Numbered from the stretch's first letter, positions 1 through 11,135 are shown. The stretch is DNA of 64,000 nucleotides from Rhodamnia argentea (GCF_020921035.1 NW_025955866.1:1-64000), one strand, 5' to 3'. Notes: generated by a model from the sequence alone, not told the origin. Numbers and translations: made by a program.

Positions 1-116
1 GCCCGTTAGTACTTTTCGGAAAGCTTGTTCCGAACCGGTCACGATGGGCCCCGTTATGCCTTCCCGAGTGCATTTCTGGTTAAGTAAAAAAATTAAAAAA
101 TAAAAAACGAAAATGA

Positions 117-234
117 GGGGTGCAACACGAGGACTTCCCGGAGGTCACCCATCCTAGTACTACTCTCGCCCAAGCACGCTTAACCCCGGAGTTCCGATGG
201 GATCCGGTGCATTAGTGCTGGTATGATCGCACCC
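117..234 (-). rRNA. 5S rRNA: 5S rRNA gene, copy 1
   Basis: 118 nt. One base is lost in box C (CTCCGGGAAG). s2 reads TCGGAAC, s3 reads TCCGGGG and s1 is full. With its divergent spacer this is the most irregular copy in the first few kilobases. Confidence 0.9.
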
Positions 235-556
235 GTTATGTTATGCATTGCAAATATATTTGCAATAAATGCCCTTCCCCTTCTTGCAAAATGTTCGAAC
301 TTTCTTTTTTCCTGGGTTTTCGTGCCCTCGTTGCGTGATTAGTTAACGGGATATCCCTTGGAAACGACAAACTAAGAAAAAAATCCCCGTCGATCGAAAT
401 TCGCACGTAACTTTTGATCCCCAGATGGACTCACGGGGCCCGTAAGTACTTTTCGGAAAGCTCGTTCGAACCGGTCACGATGGGCCCCGTTATGCCTTCC
501 CGAGTGCATTTCCTTGAGCCGTAAAAAAAAAATTAAAAAATAAAAAACGAAAATGA

Positions 557-676
557 GGGGTGCAACACGAGGACTTCCTAGGAGGTCACCCATCCTAGTA
601 CTACTCTCGCCCAAGCACGCTTAACTTCGGAGTTCTGATGGGATCCGGTGCATTAGTCTTTGGTATGATCGCACCC
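557..676 (-). rRNA. 5S rRNA: 5S rRNA gene, copy 2
   Basis: 120 nt. s1 reads CCAAAGACT; s2 and s3 are full. Box C reads CCTAGG. Confidence 0.92.
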
Positions 677-962
677 GTTATGTTATGCATTGCAAATATA
701 TTTGCAATAAATGCCCTTCCCCTTCTTGCAAAATGTTCGAACTTTCTTTTTTCCTGGTTTTCGTGCCCTGTTGCGTGATTAGTTAACGGGATATCCCTTG
801 GAAACGACAAACTAAGAAAAAAAAATCCCCGTCGATCGAAATTCGCACGTAACTTTTGATCCGGATGGACTCACGGGGCCCGTAAGTACTTTTCGGAAAG
901 CTCGTTCCGAACCGGTCACGATGGGCCCCGTTATGCCTTCCCGAGTGCATTTCCTGAGCCGT

Positions 963-992
963 AAAAAAAAATTAAAAAATAAAAAACGAAAA
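963..992 (-). terminator. Pol III terminator of 5S genes (example, copy 3)
   Basis: On the minus strand the gene is followed within about four bases by TTTT, then T runs of six, six and about nine separated by single or paired A bases. T runs are the known stop signal of RNA polymerase III. The same tract follows every copy. In the right arm and from copy 103 on in most units, one T run is broken by a C (AAAAAGTAAAAAAC on plus). The last T run varies by one or two bases between copies. Confidence 0.9.
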
Positions 993-995
993 TGA

Positions 996-1114
996 GGGGT
1001 GCAACACGAGGACTTCCCAGGAGGTCACCCATCCTAGTACTACTCTCGCCCAAGCACGCTTAACTTCGGAGTTCTGATGGGATCCGGTGCATTAGTGCTG
1101 GTATGATCGCACCC
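996..1114 (-). rRNA. 5S rRNA: 5S rRNA gene, copy 3 (full form, reference copy)
   Basis: A 119-nt gene for 5S ribosomal RNA, the small RNA of the large ribosomal subunit, transcribed by RNA polymerase III. The minus strand starts GGGTGCGATCATACCAGCAC and ends TTGCACCCC, so the two ends pair as helix I. Inside lie box A (AGTTAAGCGTGCTTGG, about nt 50-65), the intermediate element around AGTAGTACTAGGATGG, and box C (GGATGGGTGACCTCCTGGG). TFIIIA binds this internal control region. The 5' end was set at the G following the -1 C; the 3' end at the C closing helix I, one base before a T. The gene has the standard angiosperm 5S length and sequence, and I see no lesion. Confidence 0.98.
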
Positions 1115-1146
1115 GTTATGTTATGCATTGCAAATATATTTGCAAT
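1115..1146 (-). promoter_or_regulatory. 5S upstream promoter elements (example, copy 3)
   Basis: Reading the minus strand, C is at -1, GC at -12/-11 and AAATATATTT at -27 to -18. These match the three upstream elements known to matter for plant 5S transcription (C at -1, GC near -12, TATA-like near -28). The AT tract is the centre of a perfect 20-bp palindrome, ATTGCAAATATATTTGCAAT (1127-1146). The block is present upstream of nearly all left-arm genes. The right arm keeps the AT core but loses the outer symmetry. Confidence 0.88.
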
Positions 1147-1432
1147 AAATGCCCTTCCCCTTCTTGCAAAATGTTCGAACTTTCTTTTTTCCTGGTTTTC
1201 GTGCCCTGTTGCGTGATTAGTTAACGGGATATCCCTTGGAAACGACAAACTAAGAGAAAAAATCCCCGTCGATCGAAATTCGCACGTAACTTTTGATCCG
1301 GATGGACTCACGGGGCCCGTAAGTACTTTTCGGAAAGCTCGTTCCGAACCGGTCACGATGGGCCCCGTTATGCCTTCCCGAGTGCATTTCTTGAGCCGTA
1401 AAAAAAAATTAAAAAATAAAAAACGAAAATGA

Positions 1433-1551
1433 GGGGTGCAACACGAGGACTTCCCAGGAGGTCACCCATCCTAGTACTACTCTCGCCCAAGCACGCTTAA
1501 CTTCGGAGTTCTGATGGGATCCGGTGCATTAGTGCTGGTATGATCGCACCC
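1433..1551 (-). rRNA. 5S rRNA: 5S rRNA gene, copy 4
   Basis: Full form, 119 nt, same as copy 3. Confidence 0.98.
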
Positions 1552-1870
1552 GTTATGTTATGCATTGCAAATATATTTGCAATAAATGCCCTTCCCCTTC
1601 TTGCAAAATGTTCGAACTTTCTTTTTTCCTGGTTTTCGTGCCTTTGTTGCGTGATTAGTTAACGGGATATCCCTTGGAAACGACAAACTAAGAAAAAAAA
1701 TCCCCGTCGATCGAAATTCGCACGTAACTTTTGATCCGGATGGACTCACGGGGCCCGTAAGTACTTTTCGGAAAGCTCGTTCCGAACCGGTCACGATGGG
1801 CCCCGTTATGCCTTCCCGAGTGCATTTCCTGAGCCGTAAAAAAAAATTAAAAAATAAAAAACGAAAATGG

Positions 1871-1989
1871 GGGGTGCAACACGAGGACTTCCCAGGAGGT
1901 CACCCATCCTAGTACTACTCTCGCCCAAGCACGCTTAACTTCGGAGTTCTGATGGGATCCGGTGCATTAGTGCTGGTATGATCGCACCC
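1871..1989 (-). rRNA. 5S rRNA: 5S rRNA gene, copy 5
   Basis: Full form, 119 nt. The base just past the 3' end is C rather than T on the minus strand. Confidence 0.98.
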
Positions 1990-2305
1990 GTTATGTTATG
2001 CATTGCAAATATATTTGCAATAAATGCCCTTCCCCTTCTTGCAAAATGTTCGAACTTTCTTTTTCCTGGTTTTCGTGCCCTGTTGCGTGATTAGTTAACG
2101 GGATATCCCTTGGAAACGACAAACTAAGAGAAAAAATCCCCGTCGATCGAAATTCGCACGTAACTTTTGATCCGGATGGACTCACGGGGCCCGTAAGTAC
2201 TTTTCGGAAAGCTCGTTCCGAACCGGTCACGATGGGCCCCGTTATGCCTTCCCGAGTGCATTTCTTGAGCCGTAAAAAAAATTAAAAAATAAAAAACGAA
2301 AATGA

Positions 2306-2424
2306 GGGGTGCAACACGAGGACTTCCCGGGAGGTCACCCATCCTAGTACTACTCTCGCCCAAGCACGCTTAACTCGGAGTTCGATGGGATCCGGTGCAT
2401 TAGTGCTTTGGTATGATCGCACCC
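2306..2424 (-). rRNA. 5S rRNA: 5S rRNA gene, copy 6
   Basis: 119 nt only because indels cancel: s1 CCAAAGCACT (+2), s2 TCGAAC, s3 TCCGAG. Box C reads CCCGGG. Confidence 0.92.
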
Positions 2425-2741
2425 GTTATGTTATGCATTGCAAATATATTTGCAATAAATGCCCTTCCCCTTCTTGCAAAATGTTCGAACTTTCTTTTTC
2501 CTGGTTTTCGTGCCCTGTTGCGTGATTAGTTAACGGGATATCCCTTGGAAACGACAAACTAAGAAAAAAAATCCCCGTCGATCGAAATTCGCACGTAACT
2601 TTTGATCCGGATGGACTCACGGGGCCCGTAAGTACTTTTCGGAAAGCCTCGTTCGAACCGGTCACGATGGGCCCCGTTATGCCTTCCCGAGTGCATTTCC
2701 TGAGCCGTAAAAAAAAATTAAAAAATAAAAAACGAAAATGA

Positions 2742-2860
2742 GGGGTGCAACACGAGGACTTCCCAGGAGGTCACCCATCCTAGTACTACTCTCGCCCAAG
2801 CACGCTTAACTTCGGAGTTCTGATGGGATCCGGTGCATTAGTGCTGGTATGATCGCACCC
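2742..2860 (-). rRNA. 5S rRNA: 5S rRNA gene, copy 7
   Basis: Full form, 119 nt. Confidence 0.98.
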
Positions 2861-3176
2861 GTTATGTTATGCATTGCAAATATATTTGCAATAAATGCCC
2901 TTCCCCTTCTTGCAAAATGTTCGAACTTTCTTTTTCCTGGTTTTCGTGCCCTGTTGCGTGATTAGTTAACGGGATATCCCTTGGAAACGACAAACTAAGA
3001 AAAAAAATCCCCGTCGATCGAAATTCGCACGTAACTTTTGATCCGGATGGACTCACGGGGCCCGTAAGTACTTTTCGGAAAGCTCGTTCGAACCGGTCAC
3101 GATGGGCCCCGTTATGCCTTCCCGAGTGCATTTCCTGAGCCGTAAAAAAAAATTAAAAAATAAAAAACGAAAATGA

Positions 3177-3295
3177 GGGGTGCAACACGAGGACTTCCCA
3201 GGAGGTCACCCATCCTAGTACTACTCTCGCCCAAGCACGCTTAACTTCGGAGTTCTGATGGGATCCGGTGCATTAGTGCTGGTATGATCGCACCC
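3177..3295 (-). rRNA. 5S rRNA: 5S rRNA gene, copy 8
   Basis: Full form, 119 nt. Confidence 0.98.
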
Positions 3296-3614
3296 GTTAT
3301 GTTATGCATTGCAAATATATTTGCAATAAATGCCCTTCCCCTTCTTGCAAAATGTTCGAACTTTCTTTTTTCCTGGTTTTCGTGCCCTGTTGCGTGATTA
3401 GTTAACGGGATATCCCTTGGAAACGACAAACTAAGAAAAAAAAATCCCCGTCGATCGAAATTCGCACGTAACTTTTGATCCGGATGGACTCACGGGGCCC
3501 GTAAGTACTTTTCGGAAAGCTCGTTCCGAACCGGTCACGATGGGCCCCGTTATGCCTTCCCGAGTGCATTTCTTGAGCCGTAAAAAAAAATTAAAAAATA
3601 AAAAACGAAAATGA

Positions 3615-3731
3615 GGGGTGCAACACGAGGACTTCCCAGGAGGTCACCCATCCTAGTACTACTCTCGCCCAAGCACGCTTAACTCGGAGTTCGATGGGAT
3701 CCGGTGCATTAGTGCTGGTATGATCGCACCC
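3615..3731 (-). rRNA. 5S rRNA: 5S rRNA gene, copy 9
   Basis: 117 nt. s1 full, s2 TCGAAC, s3 TCCGAG. Confidence 0.93.
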
Positions 3732-4049
3732 GTTATGTTATGCATTGCAAATATATTTGCAATAAATGCCCTTCCCCTTCTTGCAAAATGTTCGAACTTT
3801 CTTTTTTCCTGGTTTTCGTGCCCTGTTGCGTGATTAGTTAACGGGATATCCCTTGGAAACGACAAACTAAGAAAAAAAATCCCCGTCGATCGAAATTCGC
3901 ACGTAACTTTTGATCCGGATGGACTCACGGGGCCCGTAAGTACTTTTCGGAAAGCTCGTTCCGAACCGGTCACGATGGGCCCCGTTATGCCTTCCCGAGT
4001 GCATTTCCTGAGCCAAAAAAAAAAATTAAAAAATAAAAAACGAAAATGA

Positions 4050-4166
4050 GGGGTGCAACACGAGGACTTCCCAGGAGGTCACCCATCCTAGTACTACTCT
4101 CGCCCAAGCACGCTTAACTCGGAGTTCGATGGGATCCGGTGCATTAGTGCTGGTATGATCGCACCC
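4050..4166 (-). rRNA. 5S rRNA: 5S rRNA gene, copy 10
   Basis: 117 nt. s1 full, s2 TCGAAC, s3 TCCGAG. The terminator lacks the usual GT before its A-run on plus (GAGCCAAAA). Confidence 0.93.
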
Positions 4167-4485
4167 GTTATGTTATGCATTGCAAATATATTTGCAATAA
4201 ATGCCCTTCCCCTTCTTGCAAAATGTTCGAACTTTCTTTTTTCCTGGTTTTCGTGCCCTGTTGCGTGATTAGTTAACGGGATATCCCTTGGAAACGACAA
4301 ACTAAGAAAAAAAAATCCCCGTCGATCGAAATTCGCACGTAACTTTTGATCCGGATGGACTCACGGGGCCCGTAAGTACTTTTCGGAAAGCTCGTTCCGA
4401 ACCGGTCACGATGGGCCCCGTTATGCCTTCCCGAGTGCATTTCCTGAGCCGTAAAAAAAAATTAAAAAATAAAAAACGAAAATGA

Positions 4486-4604
4486 GGGGTGCAACACGAG
4501 GACTTCCTAGGAGGTCACCCATCCTAGTACTACTCTCGCCCAAGCACGCTTAACTTCGGAGTTCTGATGGGATCCGGTGCATTAGTGCTGGTATGATCGC
4601 ACCC
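4486..4604 (-). rRNA. 5S rRNA: 5S rRNA gene, copy 11
   Basis: Full length, 119 nt. Box C reads CCTAGG. Confidence 0.97.
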
Positions 4605-4921
4605 GTTATGTTATGCATTGCAAATATATTTGCAATAAATGCCCTTCCCCTTCTTGCAAAATGTTCGAACTTTCTTTTTCCTGGTTTTCGTGCCCTGTTG
4701 CGTGATTAGTTAACGGGATATCCCTTGGAAACGACAAACTAAGAAAAAAAATCCCCGTCGATCGAAATTCGCACGTAACTTTTGATCCGGATGGACTCAC
4801 GGGGCCCGTAAGTACTTTTCGGAAAGCTCGTTCCGAACCGGTCACGATGGGCCCCGTTATGCCTTCCCGAGTGCATTTCCTGAGCCGTAAAAAAAAATTA
4901 AAAAATAAAAAACGAAAATGA

Positions 4922-5040
4922 GGGGTGCAACACGAGGACTTCCCAGGAGGTCACCCATCCTAGTACTACTCTCGCCCAAGCACGCTTAACTTCGGAGTTC
5001 TGATGGGATCCGGTGCATTAGTGCTGGTATGATCGCACCC
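4922..5040 (-). rRNA. 5S rRNA: 5S rRNA gene, copy 12
   Basis: Full form, 119 nt. Confidence 0.98.
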
Positions 5041-5356
5041 GTTATGTTATGCATTGCAAATATATTTGCAATAAATGCCCTTCCCCTTCTTGCAAAATGT
5101 TCGAACTTTCTTTTTCCTGGTTTTCGTGCCCTGTTGCGTGATTAGTTAACGGGATATCCCTTGGAAACGACAAACTAAGAAAAAAAATCCCCGTCGATCG
5201 AAATTCGCACGTAACTTTTGATCCGGATGGACTCACGGGGCCCGTAAGTACTTTTCGGAAAGCTCGTTCCGAACCGGTCACGATGGGCCCCGTTATGCCT
5301 TCCCGAGTGCATTTCCTGAGCCGTAAAAAAAATTAAAAAATAAAAAACGAAAATGA

Positions 5357-5474
5357 GGGGTGCAACACGAGGACTTCCCAGGAGGTCACCCATCCTAGTA
5401 CTACTCTCGCCCAAGCACGCTTAACTCGGAGTTCTGATGGGATCCGGTGCATTAGTGCTGGTATGATCGCACCC
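5357..5474 (-). rRNA. 5S rRNA: 5S rRNA gene, copy 13
   Basis: 118 nt. Only s3 differs (TCCGAG). Confidence 0.95.
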
Positions 5475-5792
5475 GTTATGTTATGCATTGCAAATATATT
5501 TGCAATAAATGCCCTTCCCCTTCTTGCAAAATGTTCGAACTTTCTTTTTTTCCTGGTTTTCGTGCCCTGTTGCGTGATTAGTTAACGGGATATCCCTTGG
5601 AAACGACAAACTAAGAAAAAAAATCCCCGTCGATCGAAATTCGCACGTAACTTTTGATCCGGATGGACTCACGGGCCCGTAAGTACTTTTCGGAAAGCTC
5701 GTTCCGAACCGGTCACGATGGGCCCCGTTATGCCTTCCCGAGTGCATTTCCTGAGCCGTAAAAAAAAATTAAAAAATAAAAAACGAAAATGA

Positions 5793-5909
5793 GGGGTGCA
5801 ACACGAGGACTTCCCAGGAGGTCACCCATCCTAGTACTACTCTCGCCCAAGCACGCTTAACTCGGAGTTCGATGGGATCCGGTGCATTAGTGCTGGTATG
5901 ATCGCACCC
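5793..5909 (-). rRNA. 5S rRNA: 5S rRNA gene, copy 14
   Basis: 117 nt. s1 full, s2 TCGAAC, s3 TCCGAG. Confidence 0.93.
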
Positions 5910-6226
5910 GTTATGTTATGCATTGCAAATATATTTGCAATAAATGCCCTTCCCCTTCTTGCAAAATGTTCGAACTTTCTTTTTTCCTGGTTTTCGTGCC
6001 CTGTTGCGTGATTAGTTAACGGGATATCCCTTGGAAACGACAAACTAAAAAAAAAAATCCCCGTCGATCGAAATTCGCACGTAACTTTTGATCCGGATGG
6101 ACTCACGGGGCCCGTAAGTACTTTTCGGAAAGCTCGTTCGAACCGGTCACGATGGGCCCCGTTATGCCTTCCCGAGTGCATTTCCCGAGCCGTAAAAAAA
6201 AATTAAAAAATAAAAAACGAAAATGA

Positions 6227-6347
6227 GGGGTGCAACACGAGGACTTCCCAGGAGGTCACCCATCCTAGTACTACTCTCGCCCAAGCACGCTTAACTTCGG
6301 AGTTCTGATGGGATCCGGTGCATTAGTGCTTTGGTATGATCGCACCC
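6227..6347 (-). rRNA. 5S rRNA: 5S rRNA gene, copy 15
   Basis: 121 nt. s1 CCAAAGCACT (+2); s2 and s3 full. Confidence 0.93.
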
Positions 6348-6663
6348 GTTATGTTATGCATTGCAAATATATTTGCAATAAATGCCCTTCCCCTTCTTGC
6401 AAAATGTTCGAACTTTCTTTTTCCTGGTTTTCGTGCCCTGTTGCGTGATTAGTTAACGGGATATCCCTTGGAAACGACAAACTAAGAAAAAAAATCCCCG
6501 TCGATCGAAATTCGCACGTAACTTTTGATCCGGATGGACTCACGGGGCCCGTAAGTACTTTTCGGAAAGCTCGTTCGAACCGGTCACGATGGGCCCCGTT
6601 ATGCCTTCCCGAGTGCATTTCCTGAGCCGTAAAAAAAAATTAAAAAATAAAAAACGAAAATGA

Positions 6664-6782
6664 GGGGTGCAACACGAGGACTTCCCAGGAGGTCACCCAT
6701 CCTAGTACTACTCTCGCCCAAGCACGCTTAACTTCGGAGTTCTGATGGGATCCGGTGCATTAGTGCTGGTATGATCGCACCC
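6664..6782 (-). rRNA. 5S rRNA: 5S rRNA gene, copy 16
   Basis: Full form, 119 nt. Confidence 0.98.
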
Positions 6783-7100
6783 GTTATGTTATGCATTGCA
6801 AATATATTTGCAATAAATGCCCTTCCCCTTCTTGCAAAATGTTCGAACTTTCTTTTTCCTGGTTTTCGTGTCCCTGTTGCGTGATTAGTTAACGGGATAT
6901 CCCTTGGAAACGACAAACTAAGAAAAAAAATCCCCGTCGATCGAAATTCGCACGTAACTTTTGATCCGGATGGACTCACGGGGCCCGTAAGTACTTTTCG
7001 GAAAGCTCGTTCCGAACCGGTCACGATGGGCCCCGTTATGCCTTCCCGAGTGCATTTCCTGAGCCGTAAAAAAAAATTAAAAAATAAAAAACGAAAATGA

Positions 7101-7217
7101 GGGGTGCAACACGAGGACTTCCCAGGAGGTCACCCATCCTAGTACTACTCTCGCCCAAGCACGCTTAACTCGGAGTTCGATGGGATCCGGTGCATTAGTG
7201 CTGGTATGATCGCACCC
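7101..7217 (-). rRNA. 5S rRNA: 5S rRNA gene, copy 17
   Basis: 117 nt. s1 full, s2 TCGAAC, s3 TCCGAG. Confidence 0.93.
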
Positions 7218-7536
7218 GTTATGTTATGCATTGCAAATATATTTGCAATAAATGCCCTTCCCCTTCTTGCAAAATGTTCGAACTTTCTTTTTTCCTGGTT
7301 TTCGTGCCCTGTTGCGTGATTAGTTAACGGGATATCCCTTGGAAACGACAAACTAAGAAAAAAAATCCCCGTCGATCGAAATTCGCACGTAACTTTTGAT
7401 CCGGATGGACTCACTGGGGCCCGTAAGTACTTTTCGGAAAGCTCGTTCCGAACCGGTCACGATGGGCCCCGTTATGCCTTCCCGAGTGCATTTCCTGAGC
7501 CGTAAAAAAAAATTAAAAAATAAAAAACGAAAATGA

Positions 7537-7654
7537 GGGGTGCAACACGAGGACTTCCCAGGAGGTCACCCATCCTAGTACTACTCTCGCCCAAGCACGC
7601 TTAACTCGGAGTTCTGATGGGATCCGGTGCATTAGTGCTGGTATGATCGCACCC
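7537..7654 (-). rRNA. 5S rRNA: 5S rRNA gene, copy 18
   Basis: 118 nt. Only s3 differs (TCCGAG). Confidence 0.95.
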
Positions 7655-7968
7655 GTTATGTTATGCATTGCAAATATATTTGCAATAAATGCCCTTCCCC
7701 TTCTTGCAAAATGTTCGAACTTTCTTTTTCCTGGTTTTCGTGCCCTGTTGCGTGATTAGTTAACGGGATATCCCTTGGAAACGACAAACTAAGAAAAAAA
7801 ATCCCCGTCGATCGAAATTCGCACGTAACTTTTGATCCGGATGGACTCACGGGGCCCGTAAGTACTTTTCGGAAAGCTCGTTCGAACCGGTCACGATGGG
7901 CCCCGTTATGCCTTCCCGAGTGCATTTCCTGAGCCGTAAAAAAATTAAAAAATAAAAAACGAAAATGA

Positions 7969-8085
7969 GGGGTGCAACACGAGGACTTCCCGGGAGGTCA
8001 CCCATCCTAGTACTACTCTCGCCCAAGCACGCTTAACTCGGAGTTCGATGGGATCCGGTGCATTAGTGCTGGTATGATCGCACCC
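7969..8085 (-). rRNA. 5S rRNA: 5S rRNA gene, copy 19
   Basis: 117 nt. s1 full, s2 TCGAAC, s3 TCCGAG. Box C CCCGGG. Confidence 0.93.
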
Positions 8086-8401
8086 GTTATGTTATGCATT
8101 GCAAATATATTTGCAATAAATGCCCTTCCCCTTCTTGCAAAATGTTCGAACTTTCTTTTTCCTGGTTTTCGTGCCCTGTTGCGTGATTAGTTAACGGGAT
8201 ATCCCTTGGAAACGACAAACTAAGAAAAAAAATCCCCGTCGATCGAAATTCGCACGTAACTTTTGATCCGGATGGACTCACGGGGCCCGTAAGTACTTTT
8301 CGGAAAGCTCGTTCGAACCGGTCACGATGGGCCCCGTTATGCCTTCCCGAGTGCATTTCCTGAGCCGTAAAAAAAAATTAAAAAATAAAAAACGAAAATG
8401 A

Positions 8402-8520
8402 GGGGTGCAACACGAGGACTTCCCAGGAGGTCACCCATCCTAGTACTACTCTCGCCCAAGCACGCTTAACTTCGGAGTTCTGATGGGATCCGGTGCATTA
8501 GTGCTGGTATGATCGCACCC
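8402..8520 (-). rRNA. 5S rRNA: 5S rRNA gene, copy 20
   Basis: Full form, 119 nt. Confidence 0.98.
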
Positions 8521-8837
8521 GTTATGTTATGCATTGCAAATATATTTGCAATAAATGCCCTTCCCCTTCTTGCAAAATGTTCGAACTTTCTTTTTCCTGG
8601 TTTTCGTGCCCTGTTGCGTGATTAGTTAACGGGATATCCCTTGGAAACGACAAACTAAGAAAAAAAATCCCCGTCGATCGAAATTCGCACGTAACTTTTG
8701 ATCCGGATGGACTCACGGGGCCCGTAAGTACTTTTCGGAAAGCTCGTTCGAACCCGGTCACGATGGGCCCCGTTATGCCTTCCCGAGTGCATTTCCTGAG
8801 CCGTAAAAAAAAATTAAAAAATAAAAAACGAAAATGG

Positions 8838-8956
8838 GGGGTGCAACACGAGGACTTCCCAGGAGGTCACCCATCCTAGTACTACTCTCGCCCAAGCACG
8901 CTTAACCTCGGAGTTCTGATGGGATCCGGTGCATTAGTGCTGGTATGATCGCACCC
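8838..8956 (-). rRNA. 5S rRNA: 5S rRNA gene, copy 21
   Basis: Full length, 119 nt. s3 reads TCCGAGG (base change only). Confidence 0.97.
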
Positions 8957-9274
8957 GTTATGTTATGCATTGCAAATATATTTGCAATAAATGCCCTTCC
9001 CCTTCTTGCAAAATGTTCGAACTTTCTTTTTTCCTGGTTTTCGTGCCCTGTTGCGTGATTAGTTAACGGGATATCCCTTGGAAACGACAAACTAAGAAAA
9101 AAAATCCCCGTCGATCGAAATTCGCACGTAACTTTTGATCCGGATGGACTCACGGGGCCCGTAAGTACTTTTCGGAAAGCTCGTTCCGAACCGGTCACGA
9201 TGGGCCCCGTTATGCCTTCCCGAGTGCATTTCCTGAGCCGTAAAAAAAAATTAAAAAATAAAAAACGAAAATGA

Positions 9275-9393
9275 GGGGTGCAACACGAGGACTTCCCAGG
9301 AGGTCACCCATCCTAGTACTACTCTCGCCCAAGCACGCTTAACTCCGGAGTTCTGATGGGATCCGGTGCATTAGTGCTGGTATGATCGCACCC
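9275..9393 (-). rRNA. 5S rRNA: 5S rRNA gene, copy 22
   Basis: Full length, 119 nt. s3 reads TCCGGAG (base change only). Confidence 0.97.
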
Positions 9394-9711
9394 GTTATGT
9401 TATGCATTGCAAATATATTTGCAATAAATGCCCTTCCCCTTCTTGCAAAATGTTCGAACTTTCTTTTTTCCTGGTTTTCGTGCCCTGTTGCGTGATTAGT
9501 TAACGGGATATCCCTTGGAAACGACAAACTAAGAAAAAAAATCCCCGTCGATCGAAATTCGCACGTAACTTTTGATCCGGATGGACTCACGGGGCCCGTA
9601 AGTACTTTTCGGAAAGCTCGTTCCGAACCGGTCACGATGGGCCCCGTTATGCCTTCCCGAGTGCATTTCCTGAGCCGTAAAAAAAAATTAAAAAATAAAA
9701 AACGAAAATGA

Positions 9712-9831
9712 GGGGTGCAACACGAGGACTTCCCAGGAGGTCACCCATCCTAGTACTACTCTCGCCCAAGCACGCTTAACCTTCGGAGTTCTGATGGGAT
9801 CCGGTGCATTAGTGCTGGTATGATCGCACCC
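9712..9831 (-). rRNA. 5S rRNA: 5S rRNA gene, copy 23
   Basis: 120 nt. One extra G follows s3 (TCCGAAGG); the rest is full form. Confidence 0.95.
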
Positions 9832-10148
9832 GTTATGTTATGCATTGCAAATATATTTGCAATAAATGCCCTTCCCCTTCTTGCAAAATGTTCGAACTTT
9901 CTTTTTTCCTGGTTTTCGTGCCCTGTTGCGTGATTAGTTAACGGGATATCCCTTGGAAACGACAAACTAAGAAAAAAAATCCCCGTCGATCGAAATTCGC
10001 ACGTAACTTTTGATCCGGATGGACTCACGGGGCCCGTAAGTACTTTTCGGAAAGCTCGTTCGAACCGGTCACGATGGGCCCCGTTATGCCTTCCCGAGTG
10101 CATTTCCTGAGCCGTAAAAAAAAATTAAAAAATAAAAAACGAAAATGA

Positions 10149-10265
10149 GGGGTGCAACACGAGGACTTCCAGGAGGTCACCCATCCTAGTACTACTCTCG
10201 CCCAAGCACGCTTAACTCGGAGTTCTGATGGGATCCGGTGCATTAGTGCTGGTATGATCGCACCC
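10149..10265 (-). rRNA. 5S rRNA: 5S rRNA gene, copy 24
   Basis: 117 nt. One G is lost in box C (CCTGGAAG) and s3 reads TCCGAG; s1 and s2 full. Confidence 0.93.
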
Positions 10266-10582
10266 GTTATGTTATGCATTGCAAATATATTTGCAATAAA
10301 TGCCCTTCCCCTTCTTGCAAAATGTTCGAACTTTCTTTTTCCTGGTTTTCGTGCCCTGTTGCGTGATTAGTTAACGGGATATCCCTTGGAAACGACAAAC
10401 TAAGAAAAAAAATCCCCGTCGATCGAAATTCGCACGTAACTTTTGATCCGAGATGGACTCACGGGGCCCGTAAGTACTTTTCGGAAAGCTCGTTCGAACC
10501 GGTCACGATGGGCCCCGTTATGCCTTCCCGAGTGCATTTCCTGAGCCGTAAAAAAAAATTAAAAAATAAAAAACGAAAATGA

Positions 10583-10701
10583 GGGGTGCAACACGAGGAC
10601 TTCCCGGGAGGTCACCCATCCTAGTACTACTCTCGCCCAAGCACGCTTAACTCGGAGTTCGATGGGATCCGGTGCATTAGTGCTTTGGTATGATCGCACC
10701 C
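10583..10701 (-). rRNA. 5S rRNA: 5S rRNA gene, copy 25
   Basis: 119 nt by cancelling indels: s1 CCAAAGCACT, s2 TCGAAC, s3 TCCGAG. Box C CCCGGG. Confidence 0.92.
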
Positions 10702-11018
10702 GTTATGTTATGCATTGCAAATATATTTGCAATAAATGCCCTTCCCCTTCTTGCAAAATGTTCGAACTTTCTTTTTCCTGGTTTTCGTGCCCTGTTGCGT
10801 GATTAGTTAACGGGATATCCCTTGGAAACGACAAACTAAGAAAAAAAATCCCCGTCGATCGAAATTCGCACGTAACTTTTGATCCGGATGGACTCACGGG
10901 GCCCGTAAGTACTTTTCGGAAAGCTCGTTCGAACCGGTCACGATGGGCCCCGTTATGCCTTCCCGAGTGCATTTCCTGAGCCGTAAAAAAAAATTAAAAA
11001 ATAAAAAACGAAAATGAG

Positions 11019-11135
11019 GGGGTGCAACACGAGGACTTCCCAGGAGGTCACCCATCCTAGTACTACTCTCGCCCAAGCACGCTTAACCGGAGTTCGATGG
11101 GATCCGGTGCATTAGTGCTTGGTATGATCGCACCC
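11019..11135 (-). rRNA. 5S rRNA: 5S rRNA gene, copy 26
   Basis: 117 nt. s1 CCAAGCACT (+1), s2 TCGAAC, s3 TCCGG. A fifth G sits at the plus-strand start, so the 3' end could be one base further. Confidence 0.91.

Noticed and set aside
3070-3092. Spacer hairpins such as CTTTTCGGAAAG and CGGAA...TTCCG
   Set aside because: Short stems in sequence with no sign of being transcribed; nothing links them to a function.
10152-10370. Plus-strand open frames across the array
   Set aside because: Antisense reading of the 5S gene and promoter side; same reasoning as the minus-strand frames.
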